DNA from: Scolanthus callimorphus
Lineage: Eukaryota > Cnidaria > Anthozoa > Actiniaria > Edwardsiidae
NCBI GenBank assembly: GCA_033964015.1
Contig: CM066913.1
Coordinates: forward strand, 8,116,953-8,180,952
Length of the DNA: 64,000 nt
Direction of reading: 5' to 3'
Shown: piece by piece, positions 33,561-40,509 of the stretch
How the letters are laid out: the number at the start of each line of letters is the position of its first letter
Position numbering within the stretch: position 1 is the first letter of the stretch
Program-made: the position numbers and the translations under genes
Notes under the pieces: generated by a model
What the model saw: the letters and a program-made list of their open reading frames with translations, nothing else
Databases searched by the model: none
What the model was told of the DNA's origin: nothing

Positions 33561-34103
33561 ATGGAGACACTAAAAGTGAAAGAACTAAAAGTGAAAGAGC
33601 TAAGAACCATTGCCAAAGAGCGAGACATTCCAAGATATTATCAAATGCTAAAAACCGAACTTATCGAAGCTTTGAGGAGACCTATTTTAGGCAATACACC
33701 GCAAGATCCAAAAAACTACTCAGCTTCTAACAAATCCTCAGACGTAACTCGCAAGAATGATTACAAATGTCTACATGGTAAAATTAAATATATCTGTAGA
33801 GATTGTCATGGATCACAAATTTGCCCTCACGACCGTCGTAAGTCACGCTGTAAGGAATGTAACGGCGGTAGCTTCTGTGAACATAAACGAGCGAGATATA
33901 TCTGCAAAGACTGCAACGGGAAAGGAATATGTATTCATGGAATCCAGAAATTCTTTTGTAAATTATGCGGAGGGTCTCAAATATGCGAACACAACAAACA
34001 AAAGTCTCTGTGTAAATCATGTCACACAACACTACAACAACCTACCGAAAACCTCTCATGGCCGAGTGCTGACAGAATGTCTGAAGGTGAGCTAGAAATT
34101 TAA
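33561..34103 (+). CDS. SAP-like plus tandem CxH-CxxC zinc-repeat protein
   Basis: A 180-aa protein of unknown role. Residues ~5-40 form a SAP/Rho-N-like helix-turn-helix segment (VKELRTIAKERDIPRYYQ, then LKTELIEAL), a type of fold that binds DNA or RNA; almost the same segment is present twice at the start of the polymerase gene. From about residue 74 to 160 five tandem 18-residue units follow, each C-x-H-x6-C-x2-C with a Gly/Asn-Gly linker, e.g. CEHKRARYICKDC. The Cys/His spacing predicts one metal per unit. I recall similar repeats in proteins of large DNA viruses and protists but cannot name a family. It follows the TFIIB-like gene by 76 bp on the same strand, with its own TTTAAA box, so both are probably early regulatory proteins. 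Frame intact. Confidence 0.7.
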   Translation: METLKVKELKVKELRTIAKERDIPRYYQMLKTELIEALRRPILGNTPQDPKNYSASNKSSDVTRKNDYKCLHGKIKYICRDCHGSQICPHDRRKSRCKECNGGSFCEHKRARYICKDCNGKGICIHGIQKFFCKLCGGSQICEHNKQKSLCKSCHTTLQQPTENLSWPSADRMSEGELEI

Positions 34104-34133
34104 AAAGCACACACGAACAAACTTTGGTTGAAA

Positions 34134-34160
34134 TTTCATAACACGTTTCATGTTATGAAA
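34134..34160. terminator. Perfect hairpin between convergent genes
   Basis: TTTCATAACA / TGTTATGAAA form a 10-bp perfect stem with a 7-nt loop, in the 71-bp gap between the ends of the zinc-repeat gene (plus) and the 109-aa gene (minus). The position suggests a transcript end or processing site for both. A near-inverted second copy lies at 34,574-34,600. Confidence 0.5.
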
Positions 34161-34174
34161 TCATTACAAACAAT

Positions 34175-34504
34175 TTACACATCAAACCACATAATCTCAT
34201 AGTCCCAATAGTTATGACTAGGATTTGTTATTTTAGGTTTCAACCCGAGCGGTTTGACAAAGGCGATTTTACCTTGCCAACCGTAATCTTTGAGTTCAAT
34301 GCAAAGACGAGCAGGAAGCCATGTTTTAAATTCATTACCCTCTTTGTCTTTCAAATCAGCAACTAATTGCTCTCCAAATTTCGTCTCAATCTTGTCTGTA
34401 CTTTCGATGCGGTAAATAATACCCTCAGGCACATCTCTCCACTTTGTAATTGTCTGTCGTTGACTCTTACTTTTGTTGAATTGTTCTGCTGTTGGAAACT
34501 CCAT
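34175..34504 (-). CDS. Small soluble protein, unknown (possible OB-fold-like)
   Basis: A 109-aa protein with no membrane segment, starting MEFPTAEQFNKSKSQ. The middle alternates short beta-like stretches (EGIIYRIESTDKIETKFG, QLVADLKDKEGNEF, KTWLPARLC) and ends in WDYEIMWFDV. The size, charge pattern and beta character would suit a single-stranded-DNA-binding OB fold, which a protein-primed replicator needs, but I see no diagnostic motif, so this is only a suggestion. It has no clear TTTAAA box (only TTAAGGAGA about 25 nt upstream), unlike its neighbours, and is flanked on both sides by the same 10-bp-stem hairpin. Frame intact. Confidence 0.6.
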   Translation of the reverse strand: MEFPTAEQFNKSKSQRQTITKWRDVPEGIIYRIESTDKIETKFGEQLVADLKDKEGNEFKTWLPARLCIELKDYGWQGKIAFVKPLGLKPKITNPSHNYWDYEIMWFDV

Positions 34505-34882
34505 CTTTTATTATTGAATATTTATCTCCTTAAGCCATTTTTCAAAATTAACATGTCATTGTTTGTGTTGCGATTTCATAACATGAACCGTGTTATGAAG
34601 ATTAATTTATTAAAAACACAAGTCAGAATTACATTACGAAAATTTACCTTGTGACTCATCTAGTTGGAATTGTTTTCCGGTCATAAGACACTTTATGACG
34701 TAATCACATTCCTGAGCGACGTTAGATACAGGCCTCTAAAAAGTAAACATCAAATCCACTTTTCAACTTGCTTGTTGCTATGTCGTAAAAGTATGCAATC
34801 TATTGTTCTCCACGTGATTTTGATTGTATGTAAATTAGTGCCCACGTGAAATAGTCAGTTGCATCAGACTGTGCTCTCGTGA
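34505..34882. other. 378-bp gap in the Polinton; hairpin and small frame remnant
   Basis: It contains the second hairpin (34,574-34,600) and, on the minus strand at about 34,635-34,740, a 33-codon open stretch (contains CDYVIKCLMTGKQFQ) with no start codon and a stop directly before it. That may be the remnant of a lost gene. Nothing here resembles the expected adenain-type protease. A plus-strand frame at 34,664-34,849 shows no domain. Confidence 0.4.
34574..34600. repeat. Second hairpin, near-inverted copy of 34,134-34,160
   Basis: TTTCATAACA, loop TGAACCG, TGTTATGAAG: the same arms (last base differs) and again a 7-nt loop, which is the reverse complement of the first loop but for one base. 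Together the two hairpins bracket the 109-aa gene. Confidence 0.6.
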
Positions 34883-36457
34883 CTATCGAAATAGAAACCA
34901 CGCTAATCCACCCGCGACAGCTGTCAACACTATTAGATTAGTTTCATGCTGCAGGGTCACGGGTTTTTCAATAATAGGCTTAGTCACGTCTGGTTTTGAT
35001 TTTTCAATAGGTCTGTGTATATTAGGTTTCGTCTCAGTAGACGCGTGCGGTAACTTTACCTTTGAAGAGCCTAAGTTATGTTTAATTCCAACATGTTTTG
35101 ATTCTTCATTTAGCAAGTCATTCACCCCAAAACTCATATCACTTGTAGCTTTCAACAACTTGTTATTATAACCAATCACGCTTTCAGTGTTGATTATCAA
35201 ATTAGCCGGCATGAGCCAAATTCCAAGGGCTATTGCTAGGTTAAGTCTAAGTTTGGCCTCTTGGACTGATAATTGATAGCGTTGCACGCTTTTGGATATA
35301 TTTTCTTCAATGACGGCACTTTCAAATAAGGTCAAAAACTCCTGCTGTGCTTCAACAGCGGAACCGCTATTGCCTACAATACTAGACCTAACATTTGCTT
35401 GAGCGCCTAATACACTGTAAACAAACGCTTCGACTGATCTGTTCAACCGGCCTAGACCCGCTCTAGTCAAACCATGACCATTCACAGGGACGAACCAATT
35501 GTACTGCCTTCCACCGTGATCATCATTTCTTATAAAAGACACTAATTTACCGTTATTGTAAGTTCCACCCTCATCAGAGAAAAGATTCAATTTATCAGGC
35601 CATTTATCAGCTTCTTTGTCATAACCTCTTATAACATGTACATTTTGATAACCCAACCCGCGCCCGCTACCAGGATAGTAAACAAAAATATCCCCAAGTC
35701 CAAAATTTCTCCCTCCTTTACATCTAAAATCAGGGTTTGTTAAGCCAAATTCATGACATAATCTTTGAAAAACAACTTTGTTATATTGATTGTCTGTTTG
35801 ACTAAAAATTGAGTCATCAGGTAGAGGACATCCCAATTCCTTTAGAATCCTCCTCACAGTGAAATAGACATGGAAATTAAAAAAACTTCGCACAACAGGG
35901 GGATATTTCTCAGCCTCATGTAGGCTCACCCCACAGCCGCTAGTTGCACACCAAACAGCAAAGTTGAGTTGTTGTGGCCAATAACTAAAATTAGAGCCAT
36001 TTAGCCACCGTCTCGACTGTTTTGCAGACTTGAAAGTTATGGTAGTCTCCTTGAAAATGTCTATCATCTTGACACTGAAAGCGCGCTTAGGCGATACATA
36101 AATATCCAGATCTGTTAACAAGGACGTGATATCTGAAGCGGAGGTATCAAAGTCTATCGCTGGAATAGGATATTTTTTAGTTGTTAATTTCAAACTGTGA
36201 GGGAATGATAATTGTGGAGCCGCTATACCCAAATCTTGGAATAAATCTTTACGGTCATCCACCGGAATGTCATTAAGCTTAGTCACAGCAGAGGCATTAG
36301 GATCTTTTGCCCAAATTCCATACCAGAAATGGTTTTTATTGTACCATCCAACATATCTTGGGTCGAATAAGCCTTCCGCATACCAGTCTTTATCTTCATG
36401 AAATTTTGATAAATCCGCATTTGGATATACCTTTTTAAATTCATCGAGTAACGACAT
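34883..36457 (-). CDS. Large Polinton virion-type protein with C-terminal membrane anchor
   Basis: A 524-aa protein, the last of the minus-strand virion block. The N-terminus is soluble (MSLLDEFKKVYPNADLSKF, then Trp/Tyr-rich WYNKNHFWYGIW). The centre holds LNFAVWCATSGCGVSL and a KGGRNFGLGDIFVYYPGSG segment; residues ~410-430 are hydrophobic. A Lys/Pro/Glu-rich linker precedes a final helix (LIVLTAVAGGLAWFLF) with one terminal Arg, a tail anchor. I recall this LNFAVW...GCG pattern in uncharacterised proteins of cnidarian Polintons but know no function; a minor virion, entry or assembly role is possible. Box TTTAAAAAC sits at 36,485-36,490, and CATCTTAT / ATAAGATG form an inverted repeat that includes the start codon. 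Frame intact. Confidence 0.75.
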   Translation of the reverse strand: MSLLDEFKKVYPNADLSKFHEDKDWYAEGLFDPRYVGWYNKNHFWYGIWAKDPNASAVTKLNDIPVDDRKDLFQDLGIAAPQLSFPHSLKLTTKKYPIPAIDFDTSASDITSLLTDLDIYVSPKRAFSVKMIDIFKETTITFKSAKQSRRWLNGSNFSYWPQQLNFAVWCATSGCGVSLHEAEKYPPVVRSFFNFHVYFTVRRILKELGCPLPDDSIFSQTDNQYNKVVFQRLCHEFGLTNPDFRCKGGRNFGLGDIFVYYPGSGRGLGYQNVHVIRGYDKEADKWPDKLNLFSDEGGTYNNGKLVSFIRNDDHGGRQYNWFVPVNGHGLTRAGLGRLNRSVEAFVYSVLGAQANVRSSIVGNSGSAVEAQQEFLTLFESAVIEENISKSVQRYQLSVQEAKLRLNLAIALGIWLMPANLIINTESVIGYNNKLLKATSDMSFGVNDLLNEESKHVGIKHNLGSSKVKLPHASTETKPNIHRPIEKSKPDVTKPIIEKPVTLQHETNLIVLTAVAGGLAWFLFR

Positions 36458-36490
36458 CTTATTTTGTAAGTAGAATAAGATGTTTTTAAA
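36455..36490 (-). promoter_or_regulatory. TTTAAA box and inverted repeat containing the start codon
   Basis: Read on the minus strand: TTTAAAAACATCTTAT, then 12 nt, then ATAAGATG, where the last three bases are the start codon of the 524-aa gene. The stem is 8 bp and perfect. Confidence 0.6.
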
Positions 36491-36558
36491 TCACCGTCGA
36501 TCCTTGAAGCAACCAATCTCATAAATCCACCCTACCGGTGTCCTCTCAAATGATAGTT

Positions 36559-37131
36559 TTACCGTGCGGGAGCGGTGAGTTCCTTTAAAAGTTCCGCACG
36601 AACCTCCCTTCGTATCTGAGTCAAATCTTCTTTTTTTCCCTCCTCCAGCCGAGACTTTTGACGAATATCAACCTTTAGTTTTTCAAACTTTTCCATTTCT
36701 GCTAGGATTAGAGAGAATTCCTGATCAGAAATTGTGTTGTCCCGAAGAGCCTTTGAGACGAGATCCTGTATGGTGTTCACCTTTGCTCTTGCTAATTGTG
36801 ATGTTTTTTCATGCTTAGATATCTTTCGTGATAATTTGACTCCAACAGTGGTAGAAACAATACCGAATAGAGCACCAACTACGCCAATAGGAGCCCCTAC
36901 TGCGGCTCCAAAGCCAGTCAAACTGAGGGCTAATCCACTACCGGATAATATGACAGAGATTCCACCTGTTGACCATACGATCCGTTTCCTCAATCTTGCG
37001 TATTTCTTACGTACACGCTCATAATGCGTAACCTCTCTTTCAAGGCCTTGTAGAACCTCACACGACTTTTGAAGTCTGAAATTTTCCCCATTTTGAGGCA
37101 CTTGCGGATAAATTCTATTGTAGTCTTCCAT
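36559..37131 (-). CDS. Coiled-coil, double-hydrophobic-segment virion-type protein
   Basis: A 190-aa protein. Residues ~20-50 form a charged helix (LQKSCEVLQGLEREVTHYER), followed by a glycine-rich hydrophobic region at ~52-100 (STGGISVILSGSGLALSL, then FGAAVGAPIGVVGALFGIVS) long enough for two membrane passes, and then a long charged helix to the C-terminus (EKFEKLKVDIRQKSRLEEGK). Membrane-perturbing or pore-like behaviour during entry or assembly is possible; no family name is known to me. Box TTTAAAGATTT is at 37,156-37,161, 24 nt before the ATG. It lies between the 524-aa and penton genes on the same strand. Frame intact. Confidence 0.7.
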   Translation of the reverse strand: MEDYNRIYPQVPQNGENFRLQKSCEVLQGLEREVTHYERVRKKYARLRKRIVWSTGGISVILSGSGLALSLTGFGAAVGAPIGVVGALFGIVSTTVGVKLSRKISKHEKTSQLARAKVNTIQDLVSKALRDNTISDQEFSLILAEMEKFEKLKVDIRQKSRLEEGKKEDLTQIRREVRAELLKELTAPAR

Positions 37132-37142
37132 GATTTTTTATT

Positions 37143-37805
37143 CTAGTGTGAAATCTTTAAATGAATTCGAATAGTTTCGTTATTAAAGTTGGGCTTTCTC
37201 CCCTTTTCATCTAAAAGCAACAAAGTAAAGTAGTTGACTGGATTAATGGTTTGCTGGACTTTTATGCAAGGATGACTTTGAGATGGCACAACAGCCAACA
37301 AAGGTGAGGGGGTAACTTCTACATTTTCATCACCAGGAATCCTGTTAGAATATGAAGACTTTGGATCTATGAGATCACAAAACAAACTCAAAGGCTTGTC
37401 AGGTATCCATGTTATTGGATAATATCGATTGGGTAATATCTTTTCAGGTACACCGAGCTTTTTTGAGAGTTTTTCAGAAAGCCTAAGATTAATGATCTTA
37501 TTGGAATATAGATAATATCCTTTTTGTGCCATTAGAATTGTAAGCTTGGAGCTTTCTTCATCTTTGAGGAAGATTTGTTGAAGTGTTTTCAATGTGTAAT
37601 TCCCTGGAGGGATAGTAAAAAATACCTTTTCCGACACATTTTCTTGAGATGAAAACTTATAAACTTTTTGTGGGTCCTTGAACTTTATCCACGGTTTAGG
37701 AATGTGACAATCTAAAAGTTGTATTTCTTTTATTCGCTCCAATGGCGGCTCCAGATAAACTCTTGTTTCCGGAGTTAGCATCGTGATAGATAGAAACGTT
37801 GACAT
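37143..37805 (-). CDS. Minor capsid (penton-like, single jelly-roll) protein
   Basis: 220 aa. It starts MSTFLSITMLTPETRVYLEP with LERIKEIQLLDCHIPKPW, has the IPPGNYTLKTLQQIF signature, and finishes with strands VNYFTLLLLDEKGRKPNF and ETIRIHLKI. These blocks (an early strand with ...KEIxLLxC.IP, the PPGNYT loop, and a closing strand with DEKGR) are typical of Polinton/adintovirus pentons, which fill the five-fold vertices of the capsid. Box TTTAAAAAG is at 37,829-37,834, 23 nt before the ATG. It sits in the virion block nine bases from the end of the 308-aa gene. Frame intact. Confidence 0.75.
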   Translation of the reverse strand: MSTFLSITMLTPETRVYLEPPLERIKEIQLLDCHIPKPWIKFKDPQKVYKFSSQENVSEKVFFTIPPGNYTLKTLQQIFLKDEESSKLTILMAQKGYYLYSNKIINLRLSEKLSKKLGVPEKILPNRYYPITWIPDKPLSLFCDLIDPKSSYSNRIPGDENVEVTPSPLLAVVPSQSHPCIKVQQTINPVNYFTLLLLDEKGRKPNFNNETIRIHLKISH

Positions 37806-37813
37806 GTTTTTAC

Positions 37814-38740
37814 TTAGCGTCTCTTCTTTTTAAATTGTTCAACAAGGTAGAGAACCACGGCCACTATCAGCAGCCAAGCATTTTTGCCTAAAAAGCCAAT
37901 AACCTCCCCCGCTGTTTTGAAGATAAAACTAGCAATAGCACCTACCATTCCAGGTAATATCTCTCCAATCTTTTTACCAATTGCTTTCAAGCCGTTGCCA
38001 ACGCCCTTTGCAACACTGGTCAAACCCTTTTTTAGATTAGATACAATCACACCAATAACAACACCTACTGCTGAAACGACAGCAACGACTGTAAAGCCGT
38101 ACTTTTTAAAAATAGCCTTAACTCTATCTCTAAGAGACATTCCCTCTTCTATTTCTTCATTTTCTCTTTCCAATCGCTCAATCTCCTCATTTCGTTCTTC
38201 AATCTGGTGATCTATAGTACCCCTCTGATTTTCAGGAACTGTTTCACGTCTAGTTTCCAAATCTTTTATTTCCCTTTGATGCTCTGAAATAGCCCCTTCA
38301 TTAGCTATAACAGCATCTACCTTAAGAGGACCTAGACTCTTAGTTATCGATGTCGGTAATTTATCATTAAGTTTATCACCTTCGAACAAGGGCCAGCTCT
38401 TAGCATTACTTCTACCGAGTTTGACAACCACCTGATCAAATTCATCTATATCAGCTGTGAAGGGATAATCTTTAGGGTTGCCTACGTTACGAAATTTTTT
38501 GCTAATTCTTTCCCACGCCTCTCCAACTCTTTCTTCTCTTGCTTTAAGTCTTTCCTCTCGAGGAATGAGAGGAGTATGTTCGTCCACACCGTGTATGAAT
38601 GAAGTTTCATCTGTGGTGTGATGATCGTGAGTTGAAGTTGAAGTGGAGGGCATAGGAATCCATTCCCCGTCATCTGGATCACCTGGATAGACTGGGTCAA
38701 AAGGATTTTCTTTATCTGGTATTTCTGGGTCAATGTCCAT
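37814..38740 (-). CDS. Coiled-coil and C-terminal membrane protein of the virion block
   Basis: 308 aa. The N-terminus is acidic and Pro-rich (PDKENPFDPVYPGDPDDGEW). Residues ~150-205 are a strongly charged coiled coil (QIEERNEEIERLERENEEIE). The C-terminal third has several hydrophobic or amphipathic helices: FTVVAVVSAVGVVIGVIV, then GLTSVAKGVGNGLKAIGKKI, then ILPGMVGAIASFIF, then a last helix NAWLLIVAVVLYLVEQF ended by KKKRR. The amphipathic lysine-rich helices resemble membrane-lytic segments by character (compare adenovirus pVI in role, not in sequence). Box TTTAAAGATT is at 38,769-38,774, and the 28-nt space to the ATG is one perfect inverted repeat. Frame intact. Confidence 0.7.
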   Translation of the reverse strand: MDIDPEIPDKENPFDPVYPGDPDDGEWIPMPSTSTSTHDHHTTDETSFIHGVDEHTPLIPREERLKAREERVGEAWERISKKFRNVGNPKDYPFTADIDEFDQVVVKLGRSNAKSWPLFEGDKLNDKLPTSITKSLGPLKVDAVIANEGAISEHQREIKDLETRRETVPENQRGTIDHQIEERNEEIERLERENEEIEEGMSLRDRVKAIFKKYGFTVVAVVSAVGVVIGVIVSNLKKGLTSVAKGVGNGLKAIGKKIGEILPGMVGAIASFIFKTAGEVIGFLGKNAWLLIVAVVLYLVEQFKKKRR

Positions 38741-38774
38741 GATTCTTTATTTTTTAGAATAAAGAATCTTTAAA
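38741..38774 (-). promoter_or_regulatory. TTTAAA box with perfect inverted repeat up to the start codon
   Basis: Arms GATTCTTTAT (38,741-38,750) and ATAAAGAATC (38,759-38,768) pair perfectly over 10 bp with an 8-nt centre. One arm abuts the ATG and the other abuts TTTAAA, so the inverted repeat fills the whole spacer. Confidence 0.75.
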
Positions 38775-38783
38775 TTAGTACCT

Positions 38784-39194
38784 CTAAAAGAATTTACTAG
38801 CCATATAACCCATTACCAACATACCACCACCTACATATGCCATCTCCCCCATCTTTTGGTTGCTACTAGGTCTATAATAATCAGAGAATTTTGGTTCATC
38901 TAGTTGGAAATCATGATGTGTTTGACTATACAATTTCAAAGCTTCATCGGTGTTCGACAAATCCTGTGAAGCCCGGTGTTCAGCATCCTGCTGTTGCGAG
39001 TACCAATCAATGAGTTTCTGCCTCTTTTCCTGGTATGAGGCATAATCTTTTTGATATTTTTCTATAGCCTTGTCGTGTCTTACTCTCTCAGCATCTGTAT
39101 TACCTCCAGAAAGATATTTTGCGAGATATGAGCCACCAACGAACGTTGTCGCATTCAATATAGCTCCACCAATCATCATTGCTATTGTTGCCAT
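38784..39194 (-). CDS. Two-anchor small membrane protein of the virion block
   Basis: 136 aa. An N-terminal hydrophobic segment (IAMMIGGAILNATTFVGG), a charged helical middle (ERVRHDKAIEKYQKDYASYQ, then EKRQKLIDWYSQQQDAEHRA) and a C-terminal hydrophobic segment (AYVGGGMLVMGYMASKFF) suggest a hairpin membrane protein. The layout recurs in coral Polinton-type loci as I remember them, without known function. Box TTTAAAGATTTTA is at 39,217-39,222, 22 nt before the ATG. Frame intact. Confidence 0.7.
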   Translation of the reverse strand: MATIAMMIGGAILNATTFVGGSYLAKYLSGGNTDAERVRHDKAIEKYQKDYASYQEKRQKLIDWYSQQQDAEHRASQDLSNTDEALKLYSQTHHDFQLDEPKFSDYYRPSSNQKMGEMAYVGGGMLVMGYMASKFF

Positions 39195-39217
39195 TTATTA
39201 ATCGATATATAAAATCT

Positions 39218-39442
39218 TTAAAGTGGTTTTGGTAAAATCTTTTGTGTTTCCAGATAATCTTTCAAATACATACTACCGGACAGGACAGCGACCCATTTAG
39301 CATAGTTTGTAACACTAGATGAAGGGTCGCTTATAAATGATTCTTTCATAGCCTTTTTACCAAGGTATCCGACTCCAGCGGCTAATCCGATAATGACGGC
39401 TGAATCGGTAACCGTTTTCACAAGTTTGTTTTCAGTTGACAT
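39218..39442 (-). CDS. Small membrane protein of the virion block (74 aa)
   Basis: I use the ATG at 39,442 (protein starts MSTENKLVKT), not the in-frame ATG six codons upstream, because the upstream one lies in the middle of the inverted repeat that separates the TTTAAA box from the start. A hydrophobic segment (SAVIIGLAAGVGYLG) and a second weaker one (YAKWVAVLSGSMYL) flank a polar loop. The C-terminus is LETQKILPKPL. Function unknown; neighbours suggest a virion membrane or assembly component. Confidence 0.7.
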   Translation of the reverse strand: MSTENKLVKTVTDSAVIIGLAAGVGYLGKKAMKESFISDPSSSVTNYAKWVAVLSGSMYLKDYLETQKILPKPL

Positions 39443-39474
39443 GATTTTATTTATACGCAAATAAAATCTTTAAA
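39443..39474 (-). promoter_or_regulatory. TTTAAA box with perfect inverted repeat up to the start codon
   Basis: Arms GATTTTATTT (39,443-39,452) and AAATAAAATC (39,459-39,468) pair over 10 bp with a 6-nt centre; TTTAAA is at 39,469-39,474. As for the 38,740 and 39,927 genes, the stem exactly fills the spacer although its sequence differs. Confidence 0.75.
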
Positions 39475-39927
39475 TTACTTACAACATGCCAATTCTCGGT
39501 TCGCGAGGCAAGCCCCTCGAGCTCCCGTTGGGATAGGAATTTTCGAAGGTTGATGTTCTTTAAAAGATTCTTTAAAAGATTCTGGTATATGAGTCGGAAC
39601 TTTCGATAAATCAACTACTCTGTTTTTGTAGTACCGCATAAACATATCAAATGCCGTAAACCCTATGCCAACTATAGACAGTACAGTTGTAAAAGATAGC
39701 TCTGGAATCCAAGCTTGTGATCCAGATTCTTCCGCCGAAGCTCCTTCTGGATTCGGATTCGTCTCCGCTTCACGCTTCATTTCCCTAGCAAGTGCTTCTT
39801 TCGCCTTCTTATTATATTCTGCGAGTTTCCTACCAGCGGCAACCTTTTTAGGGTCTTTCTCTTTAGTGACACTCTTCTTTTGAGGAAGAGGATCCTTTGT
39901 AATTTGTTCAACAACTTCTTCAGACAT
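39475..39927 (-). CDS. Lys/Glu-rich single-pass membrane protein of the virion block
   Basis: 150 aa. The N-terminal third is highly charged (KDPKKVAAGRKLAEYNKKAK), then an acidic linker (NPNPEGASAEESGSQ), one membrane segment at ~78-95 (FTTVLSIVGIGFTAFDMF), and a tail with SFKESFKEHQPSKIPIP and two late Cys. The basic part could bind nucleic acid or capsid. Function unknown. The inverted repeat at 39,928-39,952 separates it from TTTAAA at 39,954. Frame intact. Confidence 0.7.
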   Translation of the reverse strand: MSEEVVEQITKDPLPQKKSVTKEKDPKKVAAGRKLAEYNKKAKEALAREMKREAETNPNPEGASAEESGSQAWIPELSFTTVLSIVGIGFTAFDMFMRYYKNRVVDLSKVPTHIPESFKESFKEHQPSKIPIPTGARGACLANRELACCK

Positions 39928-39959
39928 GATTCTTTATTTTCTATAAAGAATCTTTTAAA
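39928..39959 (-). promoter_or_regulatory. TTTAAA box with perfect inverted repeat up to the start codon
   Basis: Arms GATTCTTTAT (39,928-39,937) and ATAAAGAATC (39,943-39,952) pair over 10 bp with a 5-nt centre; the arms are identical to those of the 38,740 gene while the centre differs. TTTAAA is at 39,954-39,959. Confidence 0.75.
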
Positions 39960-39964
39960 TCATA

Positions 39965-40474
39965 TCATTCATGCTCAGTAGCCTGCTCAGTTATGCTGGG
40001 CAGTTCTTGAATTTTGTTGGAAGTCTCCTGTGAAGGTGTTAGTTTAACATGCTTAGCAACCTGAAAGAGACCGCTAGCAAGTGCTACCAATCTTCCACCT
40101 TTCAATACCAAGAGACCTGCAAAGTTTGATAATTCACGTTTTACCAACTCATCGTTCTGCAAGTCTTTGCAAAGCGCTTCAGCGTCATCTACAGGAACCA
40201 CGTAGGAGATGATGTGAGACACTGCTTGAAGTGCAGATTCTACTAATCCACCTGTTACCTGCTTGCCTAAGACTGTCTGGTAACGATTATAATATTTTTC
40301 AACGTCTTTTGATGAGAGTTTCTTGATATCACCAAGATTCATCTCAACACCTAGAAATTCCTTTGTAGTCCCAAGAGACGCGAGAATAGCCAGTGATTCT
40401 CGTTTGACTTCAATATCATTTTCTTTTGGTTCAGCGACCTCTTTTTCTTCGATATAATCTTCAATGCTTGTCAT
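39965..40474 (-). CDS. Soluble virion-block protein, unknown
   Basis: 169 aa, acidic N-terminus (DYIEEKEVAEPKENDIEV), a helical body with LSSKDVEKYYNRYQTVLGKQ and GGLVESALQAVSHIISYVVP, and a moderately hydrophobic helix (LVALASGLFQVAKHVKL). No transmembrane segment as strong as in its neighbours. It lies next to the packaging ATPase. Box TTTAAAAACATC is at 40,504-40,509 and the spacer has a partial inverted repeat (ATCTTATTTTAT / ATAAAACATAGAT). I recall the YYNRYQ pattern from cnidarian Polintons but no function. Frame intact. Confidence 0.65.
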   Translation of the reverse strand: MTSIEDYIEEKEVAEPKENDIEVKRESLAILASLGTTKEFLGVEMNLGDIKKLSSKDVEKYYNRYQTVLGKQVTGGLVESALQAVSHIISYVVPVDDAEALCKDLQNDELVKRELSNFAGLLVLKGGRLVALASGLFQVAKHVKLTPSQETSNKIQELPSITEQATEHE

Positions 40475-40509
40475 ATCTTATTTTATAATAAAACATAGAT
40501 GTTTTTAAA

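Noticed and set aside
33561..34103. EsV-1-7 repeat assignment for the zinc-repeat protein
   Set aside because: Cys/His spacing (C-x-H-x6-C-x2-C, period 18) differs from the EsV-1-7 pattern.
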